Positions 12,803 through 20,605 of a stretch of 21,197 nucleotides of DNA are shown here, one piece after another (the first letter of the stretch is position 1; each line of letters begins with the position of its first letter). The DNA is from a virus. Below the pieces are notes generated by a model. It did no database searches and was not told the origin of the DNA. It saw nothing but the letters and a program-made list of their open reading frames with translations. Both the position numbers and the translations under genes were made by a program. The DNA is taken from positions 1 to 21,197 of the IMG/VR virus record IMGVR_UViG_3300002231_000705. One strand, 5' to 3'.

Positions 12803-15800
12803 TATGTTATATCAAATAGCGGTGGTCCTTCGATACCACTTACTAGCTCCTCTAAAAGTTTTTCTTTCTCTAAGGCAGCTTCTCTGATTAGGGAATCCCC
12901 ATTCAGTTTCGTCCCTCCTCCTGGTCCCGGTAGGGTTTGGTATTTATTTCTAATCCCACCCAAGATCTCCTTAGCTAGGCACAAAGAAAATCTCTCCACC
13001 CAATTCTTATAAGCATGGTGAATAGTTTTCGGGTCAAATGCTCTAAACTCCAACAATACCGTTTCTGTATTGTTTTCAGGAACCGGCCACACATGTAGAT
13101 ATCTATTCCCAATCAACTGCCATGTAGACATCTGCCCTAGAACATTCTTTACTTGCTTTAGGTATTGCTGCATTAACAGGTATTGGCTTACATTGTAATT
13201 ATTGAACAGCCCAGTGTTGGTGAAGAACATAATGGCAAAATCATATTCTAGTGAACCAGGGCTCGCCCCAAACTTAAAGAAGTCTCGTTTGTACCAAACA
13301 TCATTTAGGTTATCAGCCACCGCAGCGGGAAGATCGTATACATTGATACCTCCTGAGGTTTGGAAAGTAGCATACTGAGTCATCCAGTCGGGGGCATGAT
13401 ACTCAAGACGAGAAATCGCTTCATCTATACAAGTTTCAATTTGGAAATCTTCAAGCTCCACATCAACAACGGGATACCCAAGCCTAGAAAGAATATAATC
13501 TTTAATAGTTCGTTGGAAATCCTTGAACTCTACAGTGCCCTTAGCGTCTTTATTATTAAGATCGTCTGGTCTTGGGGTATCATAATCCTTAAGCTTATTA
13601 CCCCCGTATTTACCGTAAGAGGAACCGTAAGACCTTACTATGGGGGTTCCAATTTTATTAGATGTTAGCACCTCTGCCTCAGATTCTGATACTATGCCTC
13701 GGGTAGGAGGACCAGGATCAGGGAAAGGACTATCATTTCGCAAAATCATCTTGTAGGCATTAGTCGTCAGAAATGGAAGATCATTCTGATCGTAAAAAAC
13801 AGCCTGTATCCCATACCCATTAGTCGAGAAAGGACCCCCATAAGGTTCGGGAGGCATTGCCATCCTATGGATAATTGTTCCATACCTAGACGCCTTAGTT
13901 AAAGTATCATCCATATAAGATTGTTGGGCTGGAGCAGGAGTTTGATCAACATAAATATACTGTCCATTACCTAAAGCCGAAGGAGTTGATAATATTTCTC
14001 CTCCAAGAATCTTACAAGTAGTATTAGGTGGACACTGGAATATCTCCCAAGTTACTTTATTAGTCCCTCCCTCCCCATTAAAAGTGGCATCTTCATTGGT
14101 TGCCAAATAAGGGCCACTAAAATCTGCCATCCCTATAACCTTTTCAAAGCCCTGGGAATATAGGCTATTAGATGTCTGATAGTCTAGTAACTCATTAGAT
14201 ATTCTATATTTTCTGTAGTAATAAGCAATATAGTTCCTATCATCACCACTGACTAAGCCACTGATTCCGTAGGAATTAATAGTAACTGAACTTCCTGGGA
14301 ACATGCTTGGGGTGTCCGACTCGTAATCATTGATCCACCTCGCATTGGGGAGGTGATTAAAACCAGCGGTCGTAGCATCTGTATAAAAAGGTCGAGTCCA
14401 ACCATAAGTATTTTGGGTAGTCCATCCTAGAAGCGGCAAACTCCACTTCGGCCCCAACCCCAAAGCCTGCATAAATAGGGCTTGACCCATGGAGCTTTGG
14501 TTCCTAAAAGTCCACCCATACTTAAGGAAATGGTCCCCATAGTTACCACCTACTGTCCTCCACTGGGAAAGATTGGGATCATCTTTAGAATACTTATACA
14601 TATCTGCCGAAGCAGGACCTAAATAGGGCGCATTCCCAGGCCGGAAAGTCCCAATGGGGAGTCTTCCTGGGGTATTGCTCTTCCCAGGATACCAAGGGGA
14701 AATCCCACTAAGCCCTGGCCCCAATTCAGATGCATATTCCGTATCCCACTTACCTCCAGAAGGGTGTAACTGTTGGAACCCTACACAGGCTGAGAGACCA
14801 TAAGAGGAAGTTGCAGTATGGTTATCCCCCCAATACCACCCATTGAACAAAGCTGAAGGAGTAATCACATCTATGGGCCTACCAACCCCATATCGGGGAT
14901 CCCAAGGGTTGCTAAAATGTCCTTGCCCGGAACAGAAAGTATGGGCTTCCCCAAATCTCCCTAAGCCTATATCGTGCTTTGGATCGTCGTATCTTGTGGG
15001 GCCGAGATACCTATCAGGATCCTTCATCTCTTCATTGTTTAGAAGAACACCCGCAGCCATAATCATAGCTTTTTTAGCTTGGAAATGACCTCCATTAGAT
15101 TTCTGATCTCTTCCATCCTTCCATGCACTCCAATAATCAATACCAGCCTGGGTTAAAGCTTTTAAAGTTTTAGTACGAAGTTCTTGCTCACTCTCAGGAA
15201 CAATCATTAACGATTTAAGAAGAACTAAGTTAATTAACTCTCCCCACCCTTGACCATACCCAGGTTGGTGGAATCCTGCATGAATAGCCTCGGAACCCCA
15301 CTTTTGGTTATCATCCCCAAAATAGTATCTAATAGCATTATATAGATCTTCCCAATAAGGCTTAACTACAGGAGAAGGAGTGTTAACCGACCCAAATATT
15401 TTAGCGTAATACCCACTAAAAGTGTTCCCACCACCGGGCTGCTCTTCTGTGAGAAACTGAGGTATTCTTGAGGCATCAAACTCAGACATATAAAATTGTA
15501 TTTTATTATTAATCCTTCCTTGATGCCAATAGGCTCCTGGTCTAAAAGTTAGGGTCTCCTCTAACCCCCCTCTCCCATGTGTTTCAGTGTCCAAAGGGGG
15601 AATTCTATCAAGGAAGGTTAAGGGCATCTTACAAGAAATAACTGTCCTAACCCTATCCTTAGATAACGCATAACTAAACAAAGCAGCTGTACCCACTCCA
15701 CCTAAACCATCAACCGAGCTAGGGATACCAGAGGCCATAACTACCATATCATGGGGGACACAACTCAGAGGTAGTGATTGGTTATAGGACGCAACATAGG

Positions 15801-16107
15801 GTATCCTCGCATTCGCTCTCTCGTCGTAGCCCTGAACTGCCGCATGTCCTGGCACATTCATCATAATCCCATTAACATCTTTGTAGCCATTAAATCCAAA
15901 TTCTCCATTGAAAAGCCAAGATTCTTGGGGAGGGGTAGTAGAGACTATCGCAGCCGAGAAAAACGGATCATGTGTAGTAGGGGCAATCCAAGGACTTCCA
16001 TCAATATATTGGCCGGAAGTCATCGCATAGGTGGAAGACACAGTAGCAGTAATTCCGCTAACATCAGTGATACTTGGATAAAAACAACCAACAGTGATTT
16101 GAGCCAT
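12802..16107 (-). CDS. 13: gp13-like neck protein with large N-terminal toroid (polysaccharide-lyase-like) extension
   Basis: 1101 residues. Residues 820-1101 are a complete gp13 neck domain (TIKDYILSRLGYPVVDVELE; later LAKEILGGIRNKYQTLPGPG and LIREAALEKEKLLEEL), matching T4 gp13 over its length. Residues 1-220 form a Gly/Pro/aromatic-rich beta region. Residues 240-460 contain helical hairpins with GQGWGELINLVLLKSLMIVP, a central NGGH (338-341) and IMAAGVLLNNEEM. This pattern resembles alpha/alpha-toroid polysaccharide lyases and related glycan enzymes, but no family is assigned with certainty. Residues 460-800 are rich in Trp, Tyr and Gly, as in glycan-binding or beta-sandwich modules. There is no signal peptide. 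The ATG overlaps the stop of the paralogous upstream gene (TAATG). Expected location: the phage neck, with the extension pointing outward. Confidence 0.85.
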   Translation of the reverse strand: MAQITVGCFYPSITDVSGITATVSSTYAMTSGQYIDGSPWIAPTTHDPFFSAAIVSTTPPQESWLFNGEFGFNGYKDVNGIMMNVPGHAAVQGYDERANARIPYVASYNQSLPLSCVPHDMVVMASGIPSSVDGLGGVGTAALFSYALSKDRVRTVISCKMPLTFLDRIPPLDTETHGRGGLEETLTFRPGAYWHQGRINNKIQFYMSEFDASRIPQFLTEEQPGGGNTFSGYYAKIFGSVNTPSPVVKPYWEDLYNAIRYYFGDDNQKWGSEAIHAGFHQPGYGQGWGELINLVLLKSLMIVPESEQELRTKTLKALTQAGIDYWSAWKDGRDQKSNGGHFQAKKAMIMAAGVLLNNEEMKDPDRYLGPTRYDDPKHDIGLGRFGEAHTFCSGQGHFSNPWDPRYGVGRPIDVITPSALFNGWYWGDNHTATSSYGLSACVGFQQLHPSGGKWDTEYASELGPGLSGISPWYPGKSNTPGRLPIGTFRPGNAPYLGPASADMYKYSKDDPNLSQWRTVGGNYGDHFLKYGWTFRNQSSMGQALFMQALGLGPKWSLPLLGWTTQNTYGWTRPFYTDATTAGFNHLPNARWINDYESDTPSMFPGSSVTINSYGISGLVSGDDRNYIAYYYRKYRISNELLDYQTSNSLYSQGFEKVIGMADFSGPYLATNEDATFNGEGGTNKVTWEIFQCPPNTTCKILGGEILSTPSALGNGQYIYVDQTPAPAQQSYMDDTLTKASRYGTIIHRMAMPPEPYGGPFSTNGYGIQAVFYDQNDLPFLTTNAYKMILRNDSPFPDPGPPTRGIVSESEAEVLTSNKIGTPIVRSYGSSYGKYGGNKLKDYDTPRPDDLNNKDAKGTVEFKDFQRTIKDYILSRLGYPVVDVELEDFQIETCIDEAISRLEYHAPDWMTQYATFQTSGGINVYDLPAAVADNLNDVWYKRDFFKFGASPGSLEYDFAIMFFTNTGLFNNYNVSQYLLMQQYLKQVKNVLGQMSTWQLIGNRYLHVWPVPENNTETVLLEFRAFDPKTIHHAYKNWVERFSLCLAKEILGGIRNKYQTLPGPGGGTKLNGDSLIREAALEKEKLLEELVSGIEGPPLFDIT
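12805..13657 (-). repeat. gp13 domain, copy A of a tandem gene-level duplication
   Basis: About 283 codons roughly 80% identical in protein to copy B at 16110-16961, counted by eye. In a sampled 110-base stretch about 16 bases differ, all silent and mostly G or C here against A or T in copy B. Both copies start at KIG-(T/I)-P and end with LFDI(T/L) followed by the same TAATG junction. Confidence 0.9.
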
Positions 16108-18134
16108 TATAATATATCAAACAAAGGTGCCTCTTCTATTTCAGTTAGAAGTTCCTCTATAAGCCTTTCTTTTTCTTGTGTTGCTTCTTGAATTAAAGCC
16201 TCTCCATTTAAGGAGGTTCCGCCACCGGGACCTGGAAGGGTTTGATATTTGCTTCTAATCCCACCCAGAATCTCCTTTGCTATACATAGAGAATATCTCT
16301 GTATCCAGCTTTTATAAGCATGGTGAATGGTCTTTGGGTCAAAAGCTTTAAATTCCAAAAGTACACTTTCTTTGCTGGATTCGGGAATAGGGAATATATG
16401 TAAGTATTTATTATTTACTAATTGCCATGTAGACATTTGACCTAAAACATTCTTTACTTGCTTTAAGTATTGTTGCATCAATAAATACTGGCTTACATTA
16501 TAATTATTAAAAAGACCAGTATTAGTAAAGAACATAATAGCAAAGTCATATTCTAATGACCCTGGTGAAGCCCCAAACTTAAAGAAATCTCGTTTGTACC
16601 AGACATCTGTTAAATTATCTGCTACAACTTGAGGAATCTCGTAAACATTAATGCCGCCTGTTACCTCAAAAGTAGCATACTGAGTCATCCAGTCAGGAGC
16701 ATGATACTCAAGACGGGAGATCGCTTCATCTATACAGACATTTAATTGAAAATCTTCAAGCTCTACATCGACAACTGGGTAGCCTAACTTCGCTAATACA
16801 TAATCTTTTACTGTCCTGTCAAAGTCCCTAAATTCTACGGTATCCTTGGCATCCTTGTTATTAAGGTCATCTGGACGAGGAGTCTTATAGTCCCCTAACC
16901 TGTTGCCTTTATAAATCCCATAAGATGATCCGTAGGATTTAACCGTAGGTATACCTATTTTGCCCGCAGTAGTTCCTTCAGTAGCAGCAAAAGTAGCACC
17001 CGGAGCAGTACCAGTCATGTTGGATTCAGAGGTTGTAGCAGTCTGGCTTTGTAATGTAGGGGAGGGTAAAGGAAGGCTCGACAAAGGATAGATAATATTC
17101 GAAATAGCAGCACCCAAATTAAAAGCACCAGACAAGTCGTAGTGTACCTTATCCTCTGCTACTGAATATACTGCGTTTGGAGTGCCTCCCGCACTTGTAA
17201 AATAATTCCATACTGTTTCTGTCCCTGTGGTGGGAAGGAAATACGTATCAGTTTTTCCTAACAAATTTAAATCAATAGACGCATTGTAGGTACTAGTCCG
17301 AATGGTATTAAACCTTTCTTCTTCCCCTACCCTAGTCCCATGGTCATACTGATCGTGAGTACCCACTAGAACAGTTGTTGGTCGGGTTCTCCTATAATCA
17401 AAATTATTTAAGGTGCATCCAAACTCTTCTAAAACATCATAAATATTTGTTACAAAATCAACAAGAAGACCCCTATAAGCTCTAGACCCATAAGGGGCTA
17501 TCGCGTCTAAAGTCCCCATAACAACATACATGCCATCAACGACTACAGTATTTGTACCTGCTGCCGATAAATCAGCAACTGCCGCTGATAACTGATTAAA
17601 TAATCCGTATTTCGCATTCGGAGATGGGATAGTAAGAAAATTAGAATCTTTAGTCAGAGGCCAAAGGCTGGCGTAGTCTATCCCCCCAGCGTTGGGGTTA
17701 CCAAAAAAGTCTAGAGTGTTATCCCATTTTAAAAGACTAGTTTGATACTTCGATCCTTTAAAAAGATGCACATCTACACCAGAGGGTAACGACGCTGAGA
17801 CCTCGCCCGCAACCGGAATAGTTCCTGGCGATAGCTTTTTTACTCTCCTCCCCCAATACCCTGAAGCTAGCCACCTTAAGGGAAACTCAGGCCCCACGAC
17901 CGCACTTTCCCAGTGGGTATTTGCACTGAAAATATTATAGTTCTCCCATTCCTGCTGTCCTGGTTCGTAATTCCAAATCTTAAGTTGTGTTTGTTCTGCG
18001 AGATGGGCAGAAAGGTTTATAGTCGCGATATCAGGAATCCCAGGGTGAGGAACGGTAGCAGACAAAGAAGAGGCAGCAACGGCACCCGCACAATTAGAAT
18101 CCCCTATACCAATAACTAGCCTCTTCTCAGCCAT
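16107..18134 (-). CDS. 13: gp13-like neck protein with N-terminal SGNH esterase domain
   Basis: 675 residues from the ATG at 18134, with AGAAAGG upstream. An earlier in-frame ATG at 18170 is rejected because it lies in the terminator hairpin. Residues 1-350 have the SGNH hydrolase blocks: GIGDSNCAGA (nucleophile Ser13), LFKGSKYQTSLLKW (block II-like), YVVMGTLDA (block III-like) and EDKVHYD (catalytic Asp328 and His331). This layout resembles sialate/acetylxylan O-acetylesterases, which remove acetyl groups from sugars. A Ser/Thr-rich linker at about 355-392 leads to a full gp13 neck domain (393-675). This would anchor the esterase at the head-tail junction. The substrate is unknown; acetylated host surface polysaccharide is the obvious guess. 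Confidence 0.85.
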   Translation of the reverse strand: MAEKRLVIGIGDSNCAGAVAASSLSATVPHPGIPDIATINLSAHLAEQTQLKIWNYEPGQQEWENYNIFSANTHWESAVVGPEFPLRWLASGYWGRRVKKLSPGTIPVAGEVSASLPSGVDVHLFKGSKYQTSLLKWDNTLDFFGNPNAGGIDYASLWPLTKDSNFLTIPSPNAKYGLFNQLSAAVADLSAAGTNTVVVDGMYVVMGTLDAIAPYGSRAYRGLLVDFVTNIYDVLEEFGCTLNNFDYRRTRPTTVLVGTHDQYDHGTRVGEEERFNTIRTSTYNASIDLNLLGKTDTYFLPTTGTETVWNYFTSAGGTPNAVYSVAEDKVHYDLSGAFNLGAAISNIIYPLSSLPLPSPTLQSQTATTSESNMTGTAPGATFAATEGTTAGKIGIPTVKSYGSSYGIYKGNRLGDYKTPRPDDLNNKDAKDTVEFRDFDRTVKDYVLAKLGYPVVDVELEDFQLNVCIDEAISRLEYHAPDWMTQYATFEVTGGINVYEIPQVVADNLTDVWYKRDFFKFGASPGSLEYDFAIMFFTNTGLFNNYNVSQYLLMQQYLKQVKNVLGQMSTWQLVNNKYLHIFPIPESSKESVLLEFKAFDPKTIHHAYKSWIQRYSLCIAKEILGGIRSKYQTLPGPGGGTSLNGEALIQEATQEKERLIEELLTEIEEAPLFDIL
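16110..16961 (-). repeat. gp13 domain, copy B of a tandem gene-level duplication
   Basis: Paralogous to 12805-13657. The central block, from DVWYKRDFF to QMSTWQL (62 residues), is identical in protein between the copies while its codons differ at many silent positions. The N-terminal extensions of the two genes are unrelated. Confidence 0.9.
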
Positions 18135-18151
18135 AAAATACCTTTCTAAAG

Positions 18152-18157
18152 TATTTA
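18152..18157 (-). promoter_or_regulatory. TAAATA late-promoter-like box before the first neck gene
   Basis: GGTAAATA on the minus strand lies between the upstream terminator and the Shine-Dalgarno site, 17 bases before the ATG at 18134. It matches six of eight positions of the T4 late consensus. Transcription from it would start close to the AGAAAGG site, giving a very short leader. Confidence 0.3.
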
Positions 18158-18165
18158 CCCTTAAA

Positions 18166-18200
18166 CACAAAAAGGGTTCGGATTATAATCCGAACCCTTT
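18166..18200 (-). terminator. Terminator after the capsid gene: perfect 30-base palindrome
   Basis: 18171-18200 is a perfect 30-base palindrome (AAAGGGTTCGGAT, a central TATA, and its complement). On the minus strand it is followed by a T-run (TTTTTGTG). It lies 23 bases after the capsid stop codon and would end the scaffold-capsid transcript, separating capsid from neck expression. The plus strand has no gene here that would use it in the other direction. Confidence 0.85.
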
Positions 18201-18223
18201 CGAAGCTAACTCCTACCTAAGGA

Positions 18224-19903
18224 TTAGGTGGGAGCACCACCGTAGGCAGTCACATCATGACTGTTGGCAGTCCCATTACGGAAGATTTCCTTCGTAATGA
18301 AGTCAGCACCAGTTCCGATCAATCGAATAACTCGATAGAATCTTGAAGCTGGCTGAACTGCAACCTTACCATACCGGGTCAAGATACCCTTTCTTGGTTG
18401 GAAGGTCTCAGGATCTACAACCGTATCCAATGGCTGGAGTGGGACATATGGGCAATAGAAGAACCCAGCATCCATTGGGCTGCTACCCTTGTAGCCGACA
18501 ATGATCTCGTCTTCAGGGAACATTGGGTCAACAATCAAGTCATACTTGCCAGCAAACTTGCCCTTATACTGAATCTGAGTTCCCGTGTTGGTCGTTGGAC
18601 CAGCGTCAGAAGGTAGACCACCCTCAAGCTTCGCAGCCGACTCTAGTAGTGAAGCGATCACAGGAGAGGTGACTAGGACATTGCCAGGACCCCGAAGAGT
18701 TGTTCTGTAAATGTCAGTGCTAGCAAAGTTAATCAGTGCTAGAACATTTGAATACATGTGACCCAAGTGCTGTGGGGCAAATGTAGTGGTTGACTGGACA
18801 AATCTACCAAGATCCATAACATAGATGTTGGAGTATCTACGGCTAATACCTTGGCTTCCACCGTCCTCAAAAGCACCCTCTTCTGCGGTCAGAGCAGCAT
18901 CGAAATCATATTGGTATGCGCCAGCAACGAATGCACCACCGTTCCCAGTCGTGCCAGTGCCCCCAATGTCAGGGAAATCGTCAGCAGGACCACCGTAGAG
19001 CGACCGTAGATACCAACCATTGTCCCCATCAGTGCCAAAAACACCTGGGCCGTAAGCGATCATGCGAATGTCTTCGATCAGTTCGCGGTCGATTTCAAGG
19101 TTCATTTCCTTGGAGAGGAGATCCGTCAGTTCGGCTTCCATATCCAAGTTGTGGTAAGCCTTGAGATCCTGCGCGGCTTCTAAGGTCCACACTGCTCTCA
19201 TCTTACGTTCGCGAGCTTGCACAGTCTGCTTCTGAATGTGCATTGAGATTTCTGGGATCAGATCCCCACGAAGTCTCTCAGCAGCAGAAACGCTATAGCC
19301 AAGAATGGAAGTGCCACTTGGGAAAGAAGCCAACTTACCGCCCATGGTAGTCGATGGGGAACCATTATTGTAACCCAGGACGTTAGACATGTCATAAGCA
19401 GAAGTCGTAATCTGATCATAGGTGAGAGCACTTGCAGACTCGTTCTGCTGGAGCCACCGCTGTAAAGCTGCGGCACTCTCAGGACCCTTACCGAGATTCG
19501 ACCCATCGAAAGACCCAATACCCGAAGCCACCAGATTACGTGGAGTAATGTTGAACTTCGAATACATTAACTGGGTGACACCATTATGGTGCCGGGAGTT
19601 ACCCATATAGAAGATTTGCGAAACCGGGCCATCCATTGCCTGGGTTGCACCAATCTTGTTGAACAATAAGCTCGTGGATACATACGACGAATGGAGGGGG
19701 AAAGCCCACTTTTGGAAAGTGCCAATCTTACCCGTAGTCGTAGCATTAACGCTTAATGACTCTTCATCCATTCTGCTCTTGGTGAACTCCTTAGCTTGGT
19801 TCTCCAATAGACGAGCAGTCTGATATGCGATGTGATCATCCCCGATACCTTCAAGGAGTGGCTCCCAACGCTTTACTAAACTGTTTCTATCAATTGCGGT
19901 CAT
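18224..19903 (-). CDS. 23: Major capsid protein, gp23-like
   Basis: 559 residues (T4 gp23 is 521). Conserved segments are MDGPVSQIFYM near residue 90, and EISMHIQKQTVQARERKMRA followed by WTLEAAQDLKAYHNLDMEAE at about 218-258. IDRELIEDIR is near 271 and IYRTTLRGPGNVLVTSPVIA at 398-417. All are hallmarks of the HK97-fold T4-type capsid protein. The first 60 or so residues are polar and helical, as expected for the part removed by the prohead protease in T4; I did not locate a certain cleavage site. The ATG lies one base after the scaffold stop (TAATATG), with AGAGG upstream, giving coupled scaffold-capsid translation. A strong terminator follows. Confidence 0.95.
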   Translation of the reverse strand: MTAIDRNSLVKRWEPLLEGIGDDHIAYQTARLLENQAKEFTKSRMDEESLSVNATTTGKIGTFQKWAFPLHSSYVSTSLLFNKIGATQAMDGPVSQIFYMGNSRHHNGVTQLMYSKFNITPRNLVASGIGSFDGSNLGKGPESAAALQRWLQQNESASALTYDQITTSAYDMSNVLGYNNGSPSTTMGGKLASFPSGTSILGYSVSAAERLRGDLIPEISMHIQKQTVQARERKMRAVWTLEAAQDLKAYHNLDMEAELTDLLSKEMNLEIDRELIEDIRMIAYGPGVFGTDGDNGWYLRSLYGGPADDFPDIGGTGTTGNGGAFVAGAYQYDFDAALTAEEGAFEDGGSQGISRRYSNIYVMDLGRFVQSTTTFAPQHLGHMYSNVLALINFASTDIYRTTLRGPGNVLVTSPVIASLLESAAKLEGGLPSDAGPTTNTGTQIQYKGKFAGKYDLIVDPMFPEDEIIVGYKGSSPMDAGFFYCPYVPLQPLDTVVDPETFQPRKGILTRYGKVAVQPASRFYRVIRLIGTGADFITKEIFRNGTANSHDVTAYGGAPT

Positions 19904-19904
19904 A

Positions 19905-20558
19905 TTAACCTCTATAATTGTTGAGTTTTTCGATCACGCCTTGATGTATCCACTCGCTACCGTGGACAGCGTGGTTTTCATTTAACTTTTCGCTAGCTTC
20001 CTTCACATTGAAGTTATCTTCACTAACGACGAGTGCCGAATCAGAGAGTTGTCTCTCTGCGTTTTCCGATTCACGTATACTTGAAACCTCATTCTTAACA
20101 GAATGAAGAGCTTCCTCAAGCTTGGTGGTTTTATCATTTGAGACCTTAGCTCGACGCTTCAGGTTAACATTCTCCTTTAGAAGCTTATCAACCTGACGAA
20201 GAAGAGCTTTATTCTTCTCCTCTTGCTGTTCTCCAAGGGAAGCAAGAACATCCATACCATTTAATTCATCTTGGTTGGTGCTCTCCAAAGCAAACATAGA
20301 GCGAACTGTTTCAAACATTTGAGCGTTGCGGAACGTCTCATTTTCTAGCTCTAGCTCCTTAAGGGCTTGTTCTTTTAGCTTCTTAATATTTCCACGAATA
20401 AAAGATTGGACCTTCGTGGATAGATCACTTACTCTTTCCTCAACTCGATTTTCGATGATAACAGCGACAAGCTCAGATACCTTCTGAAGGGTGTCCTCAT
20501 CGAGCCCTTCGGGAAGATACTGAGCCACCGAGTCTATAATTTCATTGCTCTGTGACAT
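19905..20558 (-). CDS. 22: Prohead scaffold (core) protein, gp22-like
   Basis: 217 residues, a little shorter than T4 gp22 (269). The protein is almost entirely charged helix: VAVIIENRVEERVSDLSTKV at about 32-51, then long Glu/Lys/Leu coiled-coil segments (LRQVDKLLKENVNLKRRAKV). It ends in a compact segment (GSEWIHQGVIEKLNNYRG) that in relatives contacts the capsid protein. It lies immediately before the capsid gene, as in T4-like phages. Its role is to form the temporary core around which gp23 assembles, later cut to peptides by the prohead protease. The ATG has AGAGG upstream and a TAAATA box 19 bases before the start. Confidence 0.82.
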   Translation of the reverse strand: MSQSNEIIDSVAQYLPEGLDEDTLQKVSELVAVIIENRVEERVSDLSTKVQSFIRGNIKKLKEQALKELELENETFRNAQMFETVRSMFALESTNQDELNGMDVLASLGEQQEEKNKALLRQVDKLLKENVNLKRRAKVSNDKTTKLEEALHSVKNEVSSIRESENAERQLSDSALVVSEDNFNVKEASEKLNENHAVHGSEWIHQGVIEKLNNYRG

Positions 20559-20577
20559 AATTTGACCTCTATATAGT

Positions 20578-20583
20578 TATTTA
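20578..20583 (-). promoter_or_regulatory. TAAATA late-promoter-like box before the scaffold-capsid genes
   Basis: ACTAAATA on the minus strand matches six of eight positions of the T4 late consensus and lies 19 bases before the scaffold ATG. A further TATATA occurs between it and the AGAGG site. The surrounding 47-base gap is very AT-rich, has no hairpin terminator and contains no other recognisable element. Confidence 0.3.
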
Positions 20584-20605
20584 GTGGTTAGAAATATATT
20601 TAATA

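Noticed and set aside
12805-16961. gp13 duplication as an assembly artefact
   Set aside because: The copies differ at many silent sites and have unrelated N-terminal extensions, so they are distinct real sequences.
18135-18170. Upstream ATG at 18170 as the start of the SGNH neck gene
   Set aside because: It reaches the edge of the terminator palindrome and has no ribosome site. The ATG at 18134 has AGAAAGG, and GDSN then sits near the N-terminus as expected.
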